Shown here: positions 37,276 through 45,691 of the stretch, piece by piece
Layout of the letters: every line of letters begins with the position of its first letter
How positions within the stretch are numbered: the first letter of the stretch is position 1
Assembly (NCBI RefSeq): GCF_000300275.1
Contig: NZ_AMRN01000003.1
Location: 248,001 to 312,000, forward strand
Reading direction: 5' to 3'
Length of the DNA: 64,000 bases
Origin: Thalassospira profundimaris WP0211
Lineage (GTDB): Bacteria; Pseudomonadota; Alphaproteobacteria; Rhodospirillales; Thalassospiraceae
Notes under the pieces: model-generated
Seen by the model: only the letters and a program-made list of their open reading frames with translations
What the model was told of the DNA's origin: nothing
Database searches by the model: none
Made by a program: the position numbers and the translations under genes

Positions 37276-37329
37276 GCCCGGAATGTGTCTTGGCATGTTT
37301 CGGGCCGCCCGGCCTCGTCAAAGGCCGGG
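37276..37329 (+). terminator. Tandem hairpins after the binding-protein gene
   Basis: Two stem-loops (37276-37305 with 8-bp arms and 37308-37329 with perfect 8-bp arms) lie between the substrate-binding protein gene and the ATPase gene. Such hairpins commonly raise the level of binding-protein mRNA relative to downstream transporter genes by protecting it or by partial termination. Confidence 0.5.
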
Positions 37330-37356
37330 ACATGTCAGCAGGAAAGGGTCTGACTG

Positions 37357-38904
37357 GTGACGCAAAACACGCAGAAAAATCGCTGTTTTCTTGAACTAAG
37401 AAACATTCACAAACGTTTTGGCGGTGTCCATGCCCTGCGCGGTGTTGACCTGTCACTTGAAGCCGGGGAGGTATACCACCTGCTGGGCGAAAACGGTTGT
37501 GGCAAAAGCACCGTGATCAAGATCATGGCCGGGGCGCATCCGCCCAGCGAAGGCCAGATTGTTCTTGATGGCGAGGTGTTTAACGAACTTACCCCCATTC
37601 AATCTCTCGATTTCGGGATTGAGACCGTCTATCAGGACCTGTCTTTGATCCCCAATCTGAGCGTAATGGAAAATGTTGCCCTTGGGGAGCAACTGGTCGA
37701 AGGCCACGGCAGGCTTCTGCGCCGTATTGACCGGGCGCGGATGCGGCAAACGGCGACCAAAGCCCTGTCGCAAGTGGGCCTGGACGTAACACCCGAACTG
37801 ATGTCGACGATTGTCTCGGAACTGCCTTTGGCAACACGTCAGCTTGTGGCAATTGCCCGTGCGATTGCCTGTGAAGCACGCCTTGTCATCATGGATGAAC
37901 CGACGACGTCGCTGACCCGTCGCGAGGTGGAAAACCTTATTGATGTGGTCTCACGTCTGCGGTCGCAAAATGTCGCGGTGCTGTTTGTCACCCACAAACT
38001 CGAAGAATGCTATCGTATTGGCGGGCATGCGATCGTGTTTCGTGACGGGCAATGCGTGGCACAAGGACCGATTGAAAGTTATAGCAGGGCCGATTTGGCC
38101 GAACTGATGACAGGTCGTCAAATCAGCGAAAAGCGATACCGCGAAGGTAGCCCTTCGGAAGATACGCTGATGTCGCTTTCGAACTTCAGCATGCCGGGCC
38201 GTTTCAACGATGTCGGATTTGATCTTCGCAAAGGCGAGGTACTTGGCATTACCGGGCTGTCGGATTCCGGGCGAAATGAACTTGCTTTGGCAATAGCCGG
38301 TATCCGGCCTGCGGCAAGTGGCACGATCTCCATCAATGACAAGAACATCCGCATTGCAACAGCATCGGATTCAATTGATGCCGGCATTGCCTATGTCCCG
38401 GAAGATCGTCTGTCCGAAGGCCTGTTTTTAAGCAAATCTATCTATCAGAACGAAGTGGCTCTGATCCTGCGTAAACTTGCGGGGTTCATGGGCATTCTCG
38501 ACATGAAGAAGGGTAAGGAAATTGCCCGCGAAATTTCGGCCGACATGCGTCTGAACACCGCAGATATCGAATTGCCGGTTTCATCGCTTTCGGGTGGGAA
38601 CCAGCAACGCGTTCTGATTGGTCGCTGGTTAAGCATCAATCCGGAAATTCTCGTGCTGCATGGTCCAACTGTTGGTGTCGATGTCGGGTCAAAGGACGCG
38701 ATCTATCAGACAATTCAGAAAATGGCTGAAGACGGTATGGGGCTGATCATCGTCAGCGACGATTTGCCTGAACTTCTTCAAAACTGTGACCGCATACTTG
38801 TGATGAATGCCGGCGAGGTCGTCTCAGACCTCAATGGGGCATCCGCAAGTGAAGACGATATTTACCAAGCGATGCTTGGTTCAGTACAGGAAGGTGCAGC
38901 ATGA
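37357..38904 (+). CDS. Sugar ABC transporter ATP-binding protein (two NBDs)
   Basis: The 515-residue protein has two ABC domains, as in RbsA/MglA/LsrA. The first has Walker A GENGCGKS (about 46-53) and Walker B VIMDEPTTSLT. The second has the usual degenerate Walker A (GLSDSGRNE) and an intact LSGGNQQ signature. A GTG at 37357 is used as start. The stop overlaps the second permease by four bases (ATGA). Confidence 0.92.
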   Translation: MTQNTQKNRCFLELRNIHKRFGGVHALRGVDLSLEAGEVYHLLGENGCGKSTVIKIMAGAHPPSEGQIVLDGEVFNELTPIQSLDFGIETVYQDLSLIPNLSVMENVALGEQLVEGHGRLLRRIDRARMRQTATKALSQVGLDVTPELMSTIVSELPLATRQLVAIARAIACEARLVIMDEPTTSLTRREVENLIDVVSRLRSQNVAVLFVTHKLEECYRIGGHAIVFRDGQCVAQGPIESYSRADLAELMTGRQISEKRYREGSPSEDTLMSLSNFSMPGRFNDVGFDLRKGEVLGITGLSDSGRNELALAIAGIRPAASGTISINDKNIRIATASDSIDAGIAYVPEDRLSEGLFLSKSIYQNEVALILRKLAGFMGILDMKKGKEIAREISADMRLNTADIELPVSSLSGGNQQRVLIGRWLSINPEILVLHGPTVGVDVGSKDAIYQTIQKMAEDGMGLIIVSDDLPELLQNCDRILVMNAGEVVSDLNGASASEDDIYQAMLGSVQEGAA

Positions 38905-39965
38905 GTTCGGCTGGAACCTCAAACAAACCTGCTCCGGGCCATGTATCGGCATCCGGGCAATTGCAGCAGCGCCGGGGATTGGGTGATCTGATTGCCAAGA
39001 AACCGGAATTGGTGACCTTGGGTCTTCTTATTGCCATTTGTATCGCTGTCGCCATTGCAAACCCGGCCTTTTTGCAGCCATCCACCCTGATTGATATTGG
39101 TCGTGCCAGTGTCGTGACCGGCCTGTTTGCATTGGGTGTTTTTGTGATCCTGGCGGCAGGCGGCATTGATGTGTCATTTACGGCCATCGCAGCACTGACG
39201 ATGTATTCGATCACACTTCTGGCAATCAACCATGCACCGAACATGCCGATCTATGTCGTGTTCCTGATCGCGGTTGCCGGTGGCATTGCACTGGGCGTTC
39301 TCAATGGCTTTCTGGTTTATACGCTGCGTGTGCCGTCTCTGATTGTCACGATTGGGACGCAGTACCTGTTTCGGGGCGGCTTGCTGGCTTTTGTTGGCAC
39401 GACCTGGATCATGGAGTTGCCCGGTCAGATGGGCACGTTCGGGCGTATTTCCCTGCTAGAATTTGAAACGGCAAATGGCGCAACGGTCAGTTTGCCTGTT
39501 TACTTCCTGATCCTGCCAGCAGCAGCGATCCTGACCTGGTGGATCATGCGCCGTACCCTGATGGGACGCGCCATCTTCTCGCTTGGTGGAAGTCCGGATG
39601 TCACCGCCCGTCTGGGGTACAACGTCAAGATCGTCCATCTTTTCGTGTTTGGTTATGCCGGTGCTTTGGCCGGCCTGGCAGGCATCGTTCATGTGACGGC
39701 CAACCGTTTGGCGAACCCGTTTGATCTTGTCGGAACCGAAATTGCGGTGATTGCAGCGGTTGTTCTGGGCGGGGCCCGGATCACCGGCGGAACCGGGTCG
39801 GTGATTGGCACCATGCTGGGCGTTTTGCTTGTCGTTGTGGTCGATAATGTTCTTGTGATGGTTGGAATTCCAAGCACATGGCAACGGGTGTTCGTCGGCG
39901 CGTTCATTCTGCTTGCCGCGGCGTTCTTCGTAACCCGTCAGCGCAAATTCAAACCTGCGAAATAA
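38901..39965 (+). CDS. Sugar-type ABC transporter permease (second)
   Basis: The 354-residue protein has a polar N-terminal 35 residues, then eight to ten helices of the RbsC type with GVFVILAAGGIDVSFTAIAA, GVLNGFLVYTLRVPSLIVT and ARITGGTGSVIGT. It is translationally coupled to the ATPase gene and forms the second half of the channel with the first permease of the operon. Ten bp separate it from dhaK. Confidence 0.9.
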   Translation: MSSAGTSNKPAPGHVSASGQLQQRRGLGDLIAKKPELVTLGLLIAICIAVAIANPAFLQPSTLIDIGRASVVTGLFALGVFVILAAGGIDVSFTAIAALTMYSITLLAINHAPNMPIYVVFLIAVAGGIALGVLNGFLVYTLRVPSLIVTIGTQYLFRGGLLAFVGTTWIMELPGQMGTFGRISLLEFETANGATVSLPVYFLILPAAAILTWWIMRRTLMGRAIFSLGGSPDVTARLGYNVKIVHLFVFGYAGALAGLAGIVHVTANRLANPFDLVGTEIAVIAAVVLGGARITGGTGSVIGTMLGVLLVVVVDNVLVMVGIPSTWQRVFVGAFILLAAAFFVTRQRKFKPAK

Positions 39966-39975
39966 AGAGAAAATC

Positions 39976-40977
39976 ATGAAAAAATTTATGAATGATCCGA
40001 AGAATTTCGTCGATGAAATGCTTGAAGGCATCTATCTGGCGAACAAAGAGGTCACCTATGTTGCCGATGACAAGCGCTGCTATGTCAAGGCCGAGCCGGT
40101 CAAAGGCAAGGTTGGCATTGCCACCGGTGGTGGTTCGGGGCATTTGCCGCTGTTTCTGGGTTATGTCGGCAAAGGCATGCTCGATGGTGCGGCTGTTGGC
40201 GGCGTGTTTCAGTCACCCAGTGCCGAACAGATGCTTGAAGTGACCAAGCATATCGATCAGGGGGCGGGTGTCCTTTACATTTACGGCAATTATACCGGGG
40301 ATATCATCAATTTCGATATGGCGACCGAGCTGGCCGACCTTGAAGACATCAAGGTGATGTCGGTTGTCGGCAATGATGATGTGGCGTCCTCTGTCGTTGG
40401 TGAAGAACACAAGCGCCGTGGCGTTGCCGGGATATTCTTCCTTTATAAAGCTGCCGGTGCGGCCGCACAGGAAGGCATGTCACTTGAAGAGGTCGTTCGC
40501 GTTGCTGAAAAGGCCAAAGATCGCACACGCACCATCGGTGTCGCGCTGAGCAGCTGCATCATTCCCGAAGTTGGCAAGCCATCCTTTGAAATCGGCGATG
40601 ACGAGATGGAAATCGGCATGGGGATCCATGGCGAAAACGGTATTACCCGTAAAAAACTGACTGCTGCTGATCCGCTCGTCGACGAGATGATGGCGAAAAT
40701 CTTCGCCGAGCAGGATTACAAGAAAGGCGACGATGTTGCCATTCTGGTTAACGGTCTTGGCGCGACACCGCTTGAAGAACTTTACATCATGTTCCGTCGT
40801 GTTTCCCAATTGATGAGCGAGCGCGACATCAACGTGAAGCATGTTTGGGTCGGTGAATTTGCGACTTCGATGGAAATGGCCGGTGCATCTGTTTCGGTTC
40901 TGCATCTTGACGAAGAACTTGATCGCCTGATGGCTGCCAAAGCCGACACGCCATTCTTCAAACATTTCGCGCAGTAA
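39976..40977 (+). CDS. dhaK: Dihydroxyacetone kinase subunit DhaK-like
   Basis: The 333-residue protein has the DhaK fold and the covalent substrate-binding His218 in GMGIHGENG, plus VGNDDV and the GGGSGHLP block (His56). The usual GSGHEP motif reads GSGHLP and GEPG reads GENG, so it belongs to a divergent subgroup. Such subgroups include ketotetrose (erythrulose) kinases, which makes a substrate other than dihydroxyacetone likely. It is followed nine bases later by dhaL. DhaM, the PTS-linked phosphodonor, is not in the window. Confidence 0.85.
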   Translation: MKKFMNDPKNFVDEMLEGIYLANKEVTYVADDKRCYVKAEPVKGKVGIATGGGSGHLPLFLGYVGKGMLDGAAVGGVFQSPSAEQMLEVTKHIDQGAGVLYIYGNYTGDIINFDMATELADLEDIKVMSVVGNDDVASSVVGEEHKRRGVAGIFFLYKAAGAAAQEGMSLEEVVRVAEKAKDRTRTIGVALSSCIIPEVGKPSFEIGDDEMEIGMGIHGENGITRKKLTAADPLVDEMMAKIFAEQDYKKGDDVAILVNGLGATPLEELYIMFRRVSQLMSERDINVKHVWVGEFATSMEMAGASVSVLHLDEELDRLMAAKADTPFFKHFAQ

Positions 40978-40989
40978 TCGGAGGCCATG

Positions 40990-41625
40990 ATGGACACAAT
41001 TAATACCGGCAATATTGCCGCCCTGTTCGAGGCCTTTCATACCACATTTCGCGACAAGCGTGATGAGCTGATCGCCCTGGATGCAAAGGTCGGTGACAGT
41101 GATCTTGGCATAACAATGAATTCTGCGTTTGAGGCTGCCTCTAAAACGGTCTCTGACATGGATGGCGAACCACTGGGCAAGCAGTTCAAAATGGCTGGTG
41201 CGGCAATGGCAAAGGCAGCGCCCTCGACAATGGGGACGTTGACAGCAACCGGATTTATGCGCGGAGGCAAGGCTGTTGATGATGCTGACGCGATTGGCAC
41301 CAAGGAAATGATGGCCTTCTGGCGGGCGTATGCCGACGGGATTGCCGAACGCGGCAAAGCCAAACTTGGCGATAAAACTGTCTTGGATGTGCTTGAGCCC
41401 ATCGCCCAAAGCCTTGAACAATCTGCCGACCAACACGCCCCGTTGGTCGATGCGGTTGCAGACGCCGCACGTGCCGGACAGGCAGCGCTGGTAGCAACCA
41501 AGGATATGGTCGCCCAGCACGGCAAGGCCGCGGCGTTTGCCGATAAAAGCAAAGGTCTTCAGGATGCGGGGGGCACGGTTGCCTTCCTGTTGATTGAAAC
41601 GCTCGCACGCTTTGTAAAAGGCTGA
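40990..41625 (+). CDS. dhaL: Dihydroxyacetone kinase subunit DhaL-like
   Basis: The 211-residue protein from the second of two adjacent ATG codons has the nucleotide-binding DhaL fold with Mg2+-chelating Asp31, Asp36 and Asp38 in DAKVGDSDLG. The canonical GDGDHG reads GDSDLG, so the conserved His is Leu. The second ATG has better spacing (five bases) from GGAGG than the first. In split systems DhaL carries ADP/ATP and passes phosphate to the sugar on DhaK; here no DhaM is adjacent, so direct ATP use is possible. Confidence 0.82.
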   Translation: MDTINTGNIAALFEAFHTTFRDKRDELIALDAKVGDSDLGITMNSAFEAASKTVSDMDGEPLGKQFKMAGAAMAKAAPSTMGTLTATGFMRGGKAVDDADAIGTKEMMAFWRAYADGIAERGKAKLGDKTVLDVLEPIAQSLEQSADQHAPLVDAVADAARAGQAALVATKDMVAQHGKAAAFADKSKGLQDAGGTVAFLLIETLARFVKG

Positions 41626-41633
41626 CTTTCTAA

Positions 41634-41680
41634 GTCTCAGCATGATTGCGCCGTGCTTGGGCGGCATGCTGAGACCTTTT
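41634..41680 (+). terminator. Hairpin between dhaL and aldo/keto reductase genes
   Basis: A perfect 11-bp stem (GTCTCAGCATG with CATGCTGAGAC) with a 20-base loop is followed by CTTTTCC. It could partly end the operon before the reductase. Confidence 0.6.
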
Positions 41681-41726
41681 CCTCCTTGCGCCACACCGCA
41701 ATGACTTGCATCGAAAGGACCGGGTT

Positions 41727-42779
41727 ATGGAGTATAGAACACTAGGCAGATCAGGGTTGAAAGTCTCAGCCCTTTCGATGGGAACATTTACTTTTGGCGG
41801 CGACGGACCGTTCGCAATGGTCGGTTCGCAACAAGTGCCCGAAGCACGCCGTCTTGTCGATTGCTGCATTGATCACGGTGTGAACCTGTTTGACACTGCC
41901 AATATGTACTCGACGGGTCTGTCCGAGCAAATCCTTGGCGAAGTCCTTGACGGCCGACGTGATCAGGTTCTTGTCACATCCAAGGCCCGCATGCGGGTTG
42001 GCGATGGCCCGAATGATGAGGGGGTAAGTCGCTATCACCTGATCCGGGAATGCGAAAAGACGCTCAAGAATCTGCGCACCGACCACATCGACATCTATTA
42101 CATGCACGAATGGGATGGCGTCACCCCGGTCGAAGAAAAGATGGCCGCTCTTGATGCTTTGGTCACACAGGGCAAGGTGCGCTATGTCGGCTGCTCAAAC
42201 TATTCGGGCTGGCACATCATGAAATCATTGCAGGCATCCGAACGGGATCGCCGTGTGCGGTTCGTCACACAGCAAATTCATTACACCCTTGAAGCCCGCG
42301 AAGCAGAATATGAACTTCTGCCGATTTCGGTGGACCAAGGGCTTGGGGTTTTGGTCTGGAGCCCATTGGCGGCGGGATTGCTCTCGGGCAAACATCGCCG
42401 TAGTCAGCCTGTTGCGGCAGGGTCACGGCAGGCTGCGGGCTGGACCGAACCACCCATCCGGGATCAGGATCGTTTGTGGGACATAGTTGACGTCCTGATC
42501 TCGGTGGGTGAAAAACATGGCGTTGAAGCCGCCCAGATTGCACTGGCTTGGTTGTTAACCCGCCCCGCAGTTTCATCGCTTGTAATTGGGGGCAGCAATA
42601 TCGATCAGTTCAAAGCTAATTTCCGTGCGTTTGATGTCAAGCTTGATCCAGATGATCTTAAACGTCTTGATCAGGTCAGTGCTCCGCCGTTGATTTATCC
42701 TTACTGGCATCAGGGGCAATTTGCACATGACCGTTTTTCCGAAGGTGATTGGGCCTTGCATGCTAGGCCGGGTAAATAG
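41727..42779 (+). CDS. Aldo/keto reductase
   Basis: The 350-residue TIM-barrel protein has the AKR catalytic tetrad: Asp56 (FDTANMYSTG), Tyr61, Lys86 (VTSKAR) and His127 (IYYMHEWDG). The C-terminal NADP-binding segment includes VIGGSN. The start MEYRTLGRSG at 41727 matches family N-termini and is preceded by AAGGA. It resembles YghZ/YajO-like reductases of sugars and short aldehydes and probably interconverts the imported polyol and its carbonyl form, the step before phosphorylation by DhaK/DhaL. This role is inferred. Confidence 0.88.
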   Translation: MEYRTLGRSGLKVSALSMGTFTFGGDGPFAMVGSQQVPEARRLVDCCIDHGVNLFDTANMYSTGLSEQILGEVLDGRRDQVLVTSKARMRVGDGPNDEGVSRYHLIRECEKTLKNLRTDHIDIYYMHEWDGVTPVEEKMAALDALVTQGKVRYVGCSNYSGWHIMKSLQASERDRRVRFVTQQIHYTLEAREAEYELLPISVDQGLGVLVWSPLAAGLLSGKHRRSQPVAAGSRQAAGWTEPPIRDQDRLWDIVDVLISVGEKHGVEAAQIALAWLLTRPAVSSLVIGGSNIDQFKANFRAFDVKLDPDDLKRLDQVSAPPLIYPYWHQGQFAHDRFSEGDWALHARPGK

Positions 42780-43196
42780 CAGGCCCTTTCGGAAAGTATC
42801 GTCCATGAGTTAAGCATGATTTTCTTTTCAATTAGAATGAACGTGTCTTGTTGAGCAAGCTGTGATGCGCGGCCCTCGTTTCCAATTTTGGGGGCGTAAA
42901 AGTTGAATGTGCCCGTCAAATGAAAGGGACTTTCGTTTGAGAAAGCCCCGAGTTCTTCGGCGCGCGGTCATCTTCGCATATCGATTTTTCACAGCTTCGC
43001 TGAACGGCAGGTTGAATAATCATGTTGTTTCAGCTTTGGAGTTGACAGCAATCTGAGCCGAGAAATCTTAAGTACTGCGTGGTCAGCGGATATGATGAAA
43101 TCCATTCCGTAAATTCATTCACGAGGTACAAGATACAAGCTCCGAAATGCTGCCTGTATTTTGGAAATGTACTGATTTCATTGAGTTTTCTCCGCC
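42780..43196. other. Non-coding distal end of the island
   Basis: About 420 bases without a supported gene lie between the reductase stop and the right repeat. The base composition is more AT-rich. A bulged hairpin (about 42924-42948) could be a weak terminator of the reductase gene. No integrase remnant was recognised. Confidence 0.5.
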
Positions 43197-43252
43197 CTCA
43201 AAATCTGTTTCACTTAGTGAGTGGGAGTTCGATTCTCCCCGGGGGCACCATC
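43197..43252 (+). repeat. Right attachment-site repeat (tRNA-Leu 3' fragment)
   Basis: These 56 bases are identical to 33735-33790 and comprise the anticodon loop to the CCA end of tRNA-Leu without its 5' half. The fragment cannot fold as a tRNA, so it marks the island's far junction. Confidence 0.9.
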
Positions 43253-43464
43253 ACTTTTCCCAAAAGATAGAATGACAAAAATTGCGAGCTTGGTGAGACA
43301 GGCTGATCGCCTGCGTGTTTTGCCGGAGCGATAACCGATCATGTCAGGTGTTCGATTGATCGGTTGCCGCTCAAATTCCTTTTGACGATCGCCGTTTTGA
43401 GCCATTTTTTTGTTGGCATTGGAATTGCTGTTCCCTGAGTCCTTATCAACTTAGGGAGGAAAAA
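43253..43464. other. Leader of the cyclase gene
   Basis: This 212-bp stretch from the right repeat to the cyclase ATG holds no gene. A strong TTAGGGAGGA Shine-Dalgarno sits at its end. No clear promoter was identified. Confidence 0.4.
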
Positions 43465-44412
43465 ATGCAAAAAGCAAAAATGCTTTTCTCTGCATCCATG
43501 ATGCTTGGTCTTATCGGCGCAACCGGTACCGCTTTGGCCGATGACCGGTTCACATCACCGTTTGGACCTGATGATCAAATCGGGGCAGCGAACTATCTCA
43601 CTTCGGACGTAACACTTGCAGCCAGTAAGCTGATTTCCGAAGGCAAGGTCTATTCACTGGGGATGGAAATTTCACGTGATACGCCGGCCTTTGCACCACG
43701 TGGTGTCGCTGTGACGGTTTTCTCGCCTGGACAAAGCGGCAACAAAACAATCGGCAGCAATGCAGGAACCTATAACGATGACATGTTCACCGGCTGGCTC
43801 GGTGTCGGGACACAGATTGATGGTCTGGGCCATCTGGGTGATCATCATACCTATTATAACAATAACCACGCCGAAGACATGGTGGCAGCAACCGGCCTGA
43901 CCAAGCTTGGTATTGAGCATGTGCCGCCGATGGCAACACGCGGTGTCTTGCTGGATGTTGCGGCGATCAAGGGTACCAAGCGTTTGGAAGGCGGCTATGT
44001 CATCACCCTTGAGGACATCATGGCGGCTCAAAAAGCGGCCGGTACCGAAATTCGCAAGGGAGATGTGGCTCTGATCCATACCGGATGGCTTGATTTGGTC
44101 GGGAAGGACAATGAGCTGTACGGAACGACCGAACCGGGCCTTGGTCTGGAAGCAGCGGAATGGTTGGCAAATCAGGGTGTTGTCGCCGTTGGCGCCGATA
44201 CATGGGGGCTTGAAGCTGTTCCCCATGAAGATCCAAGTGCTTTCTTCCCGGTCCATGTGAAGCTTCTGGCAGAAAACGGTGTCTATATTCTTGAAAATAT
44301 CGTCACCCGGGACCTGGCCGCAGACCGGGCGCACGAGTTCCTGTTCGTTCTCGGGCAGGCCAAGCTTAAGGGCGCTGTACAGATGATCATCAACCCGGTT
44401 GCCATTCGTTAA
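43465..44412 (+). CDS. Exported cyclase family protein
   Basis: The 315-residue protein has a Sec signal peptide (cleavage near ALADD, residue 26) and a cyclase/kynurenine-formamidase-like domain with the metal-site motif GVGTQIDGLGH. The canonical HxGTHxD form is altered to VGTQID here, as in the longer cyclase subgroup. A periplasmic metal-dependent hydrolase or cyclase of unknown substrate is expected. It lies just outside the genomic island and reads toward the alcohol operon. A hairpin separates it from the convergent gene. Confidence 0.8.
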   Translation: MQKAKMLFSASMMLGLIGATGTALADDRFTSPFGPDDQIGAANYLTSDVTLAASKLISEGKVYSLGMEISRDTPAFAPRGVAVTVFSPGQSGNKTIGSNAGTYNDDMFTGWLGVGTQIDGLGHLGDHHTYYNNNHAEDMVAATGLTKLGIEHVPPMATRGVLLDVAAIKGTKRLEGGYVITLEDIMAAQKAAGTEIRKGDVALIHTGWLDLVGKDNELYGTTEPGLGLEAAEWLANQGVVAVGADTWGLEAVPHEDPSAFFPVHVKLLAENGVYILENIVTRDLAADRAHEFLFVLGQAKLKGAVQMIINPVAIR

Positions 44413-44438
44413 GCCGGTCTGATCATTTTGATAACTTT

Positions 44439-44477
44439 AGAACCGGCGGCCAAGCGACCAAACAGGCCGCCGGTTCT
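44439..44477. terminator. Bidirectional terminator hairpin
   Basis: A perfect 13-bp stem (44439-44451 with 44465-44477, AGAACCGGCGGCC type) with a 13-base loop separates the convergent cyclase gene and the alcohol operon's last gene. Confidence 0.75.
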
Positions 44478-44515
44478 TGTGCCGCGATACAAACCGAAGT
44501 TTGCAGACGGGCAAA

Positions 44516-45670
44516 TTAATAAACGCTGCGATAAATCGCCTCGATTTCCTTGGCGGTCATGTCGCGCGGATTGCTGTCGATCAGGCGATGGATTTTGGTA
44601 AAGACTTCCTCAGCCATTTCCGGCAGGGACTCTTCGGTGACGCCAAGATCGCGCAGGCGGATTTCAAGACCGCTGGCCGGGACCATTTCCTCGATCCGTT
44701 TGACAAACGCCTCGGCGGCGGCGTCTTCGCTGTCGAAATCGACCCCTTCGATCAGGCACGGAGCGAGTTCGGCATACAGTTTTTTCGCGGCAGGCAGGTT
44801 AAAGCGGATCACCTGCGCCATGACCAGCGCATTGGCATGACCATGCGGGATGTGGAAACGCGCGCCAAGCGGATAGGCCAATCCATGAATGGCGGCAACC
44901 GATGCATTGGCAAACGCCATCCCGGCAATCAGCGATCCCTGCAACATGGCAGAGCGTGCTTCCTTGTCGCCCGGATTTTCAATCACCTTCATCAGGTTCT
45001 TGCCAAGCAGCAAAAGGGCGGTGACCGCCATGCCATCGGCAATCGGGTTTTTGCGTGTGCGGCTGGTATAGCCTTCGATCGCATGGACCATGGCATCAAG
45101 GCCCGTGGCCGCTGTGACCTTTTGCGGCAGGCCATAGGTCAGTTCCGCATCAAGAAGGGCGATATCGGGCATCAGTTGCGGGGTGTAGACAACCTGTTTG
45201 AGGTGGTCGTTATCTGTAATTACCGACACCCATGTAACTTCTGATCCGGTCCCGGCGGTGGTCGGGATCTGGATCAACGGTAGGCGGTCACCAGTTGCCT
45301 TGTCCACCCCATAGATCTCTTCGATGGTCTGGTCGCTGTTGGCAAGCAATGCAACCAGCTTGGCACTATCAAGCGAGCTGCCGCCGCCAAGACCGATTAC
45401 GCCATCCGCCTTCCAGTCACGTGCCCCGGTAATGGCGGCTTCGACAATTTTCTGGGGCGGGTCGGCTTCGACGTCAGAAAATACCTGAACCGCGATACCG
45501 GCGGCCTCAAGTGCGTCTTGCGCCTTTTGCGCAAAACCCAGTTTGACGATGCCCGGATCGCAGACAATGGTGACACGGCTGGCGCCGAGTTCCTTCATCA
45601 GGATACCGGTCTTGGCAATGCCACCGGCTTCGCAGACGACGCGTGGCACGCTTCGGAACATGAAACTCAT
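44516..45670 (-). CDS. Iron-containing alcohol dehydrogenase (first of two)
   Basis: The 384-residue protein is a group III alcohol dehydrogenase. It has the NAD-binding GGGSSLDSAK stretch (about 95-104), TTAGTGSEVT near residue 138 and metal-ligand histidines in AIHGLAYPLGARFHIPHGHA. These enzymes oxidise or reduce primary alcohols, diols or lactaldehyde-type substrates. It is the last gene of the operon that starts at 54.4 kb and follows the aldehyde dehydrogenase by 21 bp. Confidence 0.92.
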   Translation of the reverse strand: MSFMFRSVPRVVCEAGGIAKTGILMKELGASRVTIVCDPGIVKLGFAQKAQDALEAAGIAVQVFSDVEADPPQKIVEAAITGARDWKADGVIGLGGGSSLDSAKLVALLANSDQTIEEIYGVDKATGDRLPLIQIPTTAGTGSEVTWVSVITDNDHLKQVVYTPQLMPDIALLDAELTYGLPQKVTAATGLDAMVHAIEGYTSRTRKNPIADGMAVTALLLLGKNLMKVIENPGDKEARSAMLQGSLIAGMAFANASVAAIHGLAYPLGARFHIPHGHANALVMAQVIRFNLPAAKKLYAELAPCLIEGVDFDSEDAAAEAFVKRIEEMVPASGLEIRLRDLGVTEESLPEMAEEVFTKIHRLIDSNPRDMTAKEIEAIYRSVY

Positions 45671-45691
45671 GATGTGTCTCCTTATCCGGGA

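Larger units (their letters stand above)
33735..43252. mobile_element. Putative tRNA-Leu genomic island (integrase-less)
   Basis: The 9.46-kb segment lies between two exact 56-bp copies of the tRNA-Leu 3' end. It carries a LacI regulator, a complete ABC importer, DhaK, DhaL and an aldo/keto reductase, and nothing that belongs to core metabolism. No integrase, transposase or excisionase gene is visible. It therefore looks like a degenerate or trans-mobilised metabolic island. The flanking genes (DedA/tRNA on the left, cyclase on the right) lie outside. Confidence 0.72.

Noticed and set aside
40480..41694. A 404-codon minus-strand open frame across dhaK and dhaL
   Set aside because: It is fully antisense to two well-supported kinase genes and has no recognisable domain; it is a codon-bias shadow.
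43197..43252. The second tRNA-Leu sequence as a functional tRNA or pseudogene by duplication
   Set aside because: It lacks the whole 5' half, and its exact boundaries with the left copy fit an integration junction better than a duplication.
43214..43405. A 63-codon minus-strand frame over the right repeat
   Set aside because: Its C-terminus (GAPGENRTPTH) is the familiar antisense translation of a tRNA 3' end, a common false gene call.
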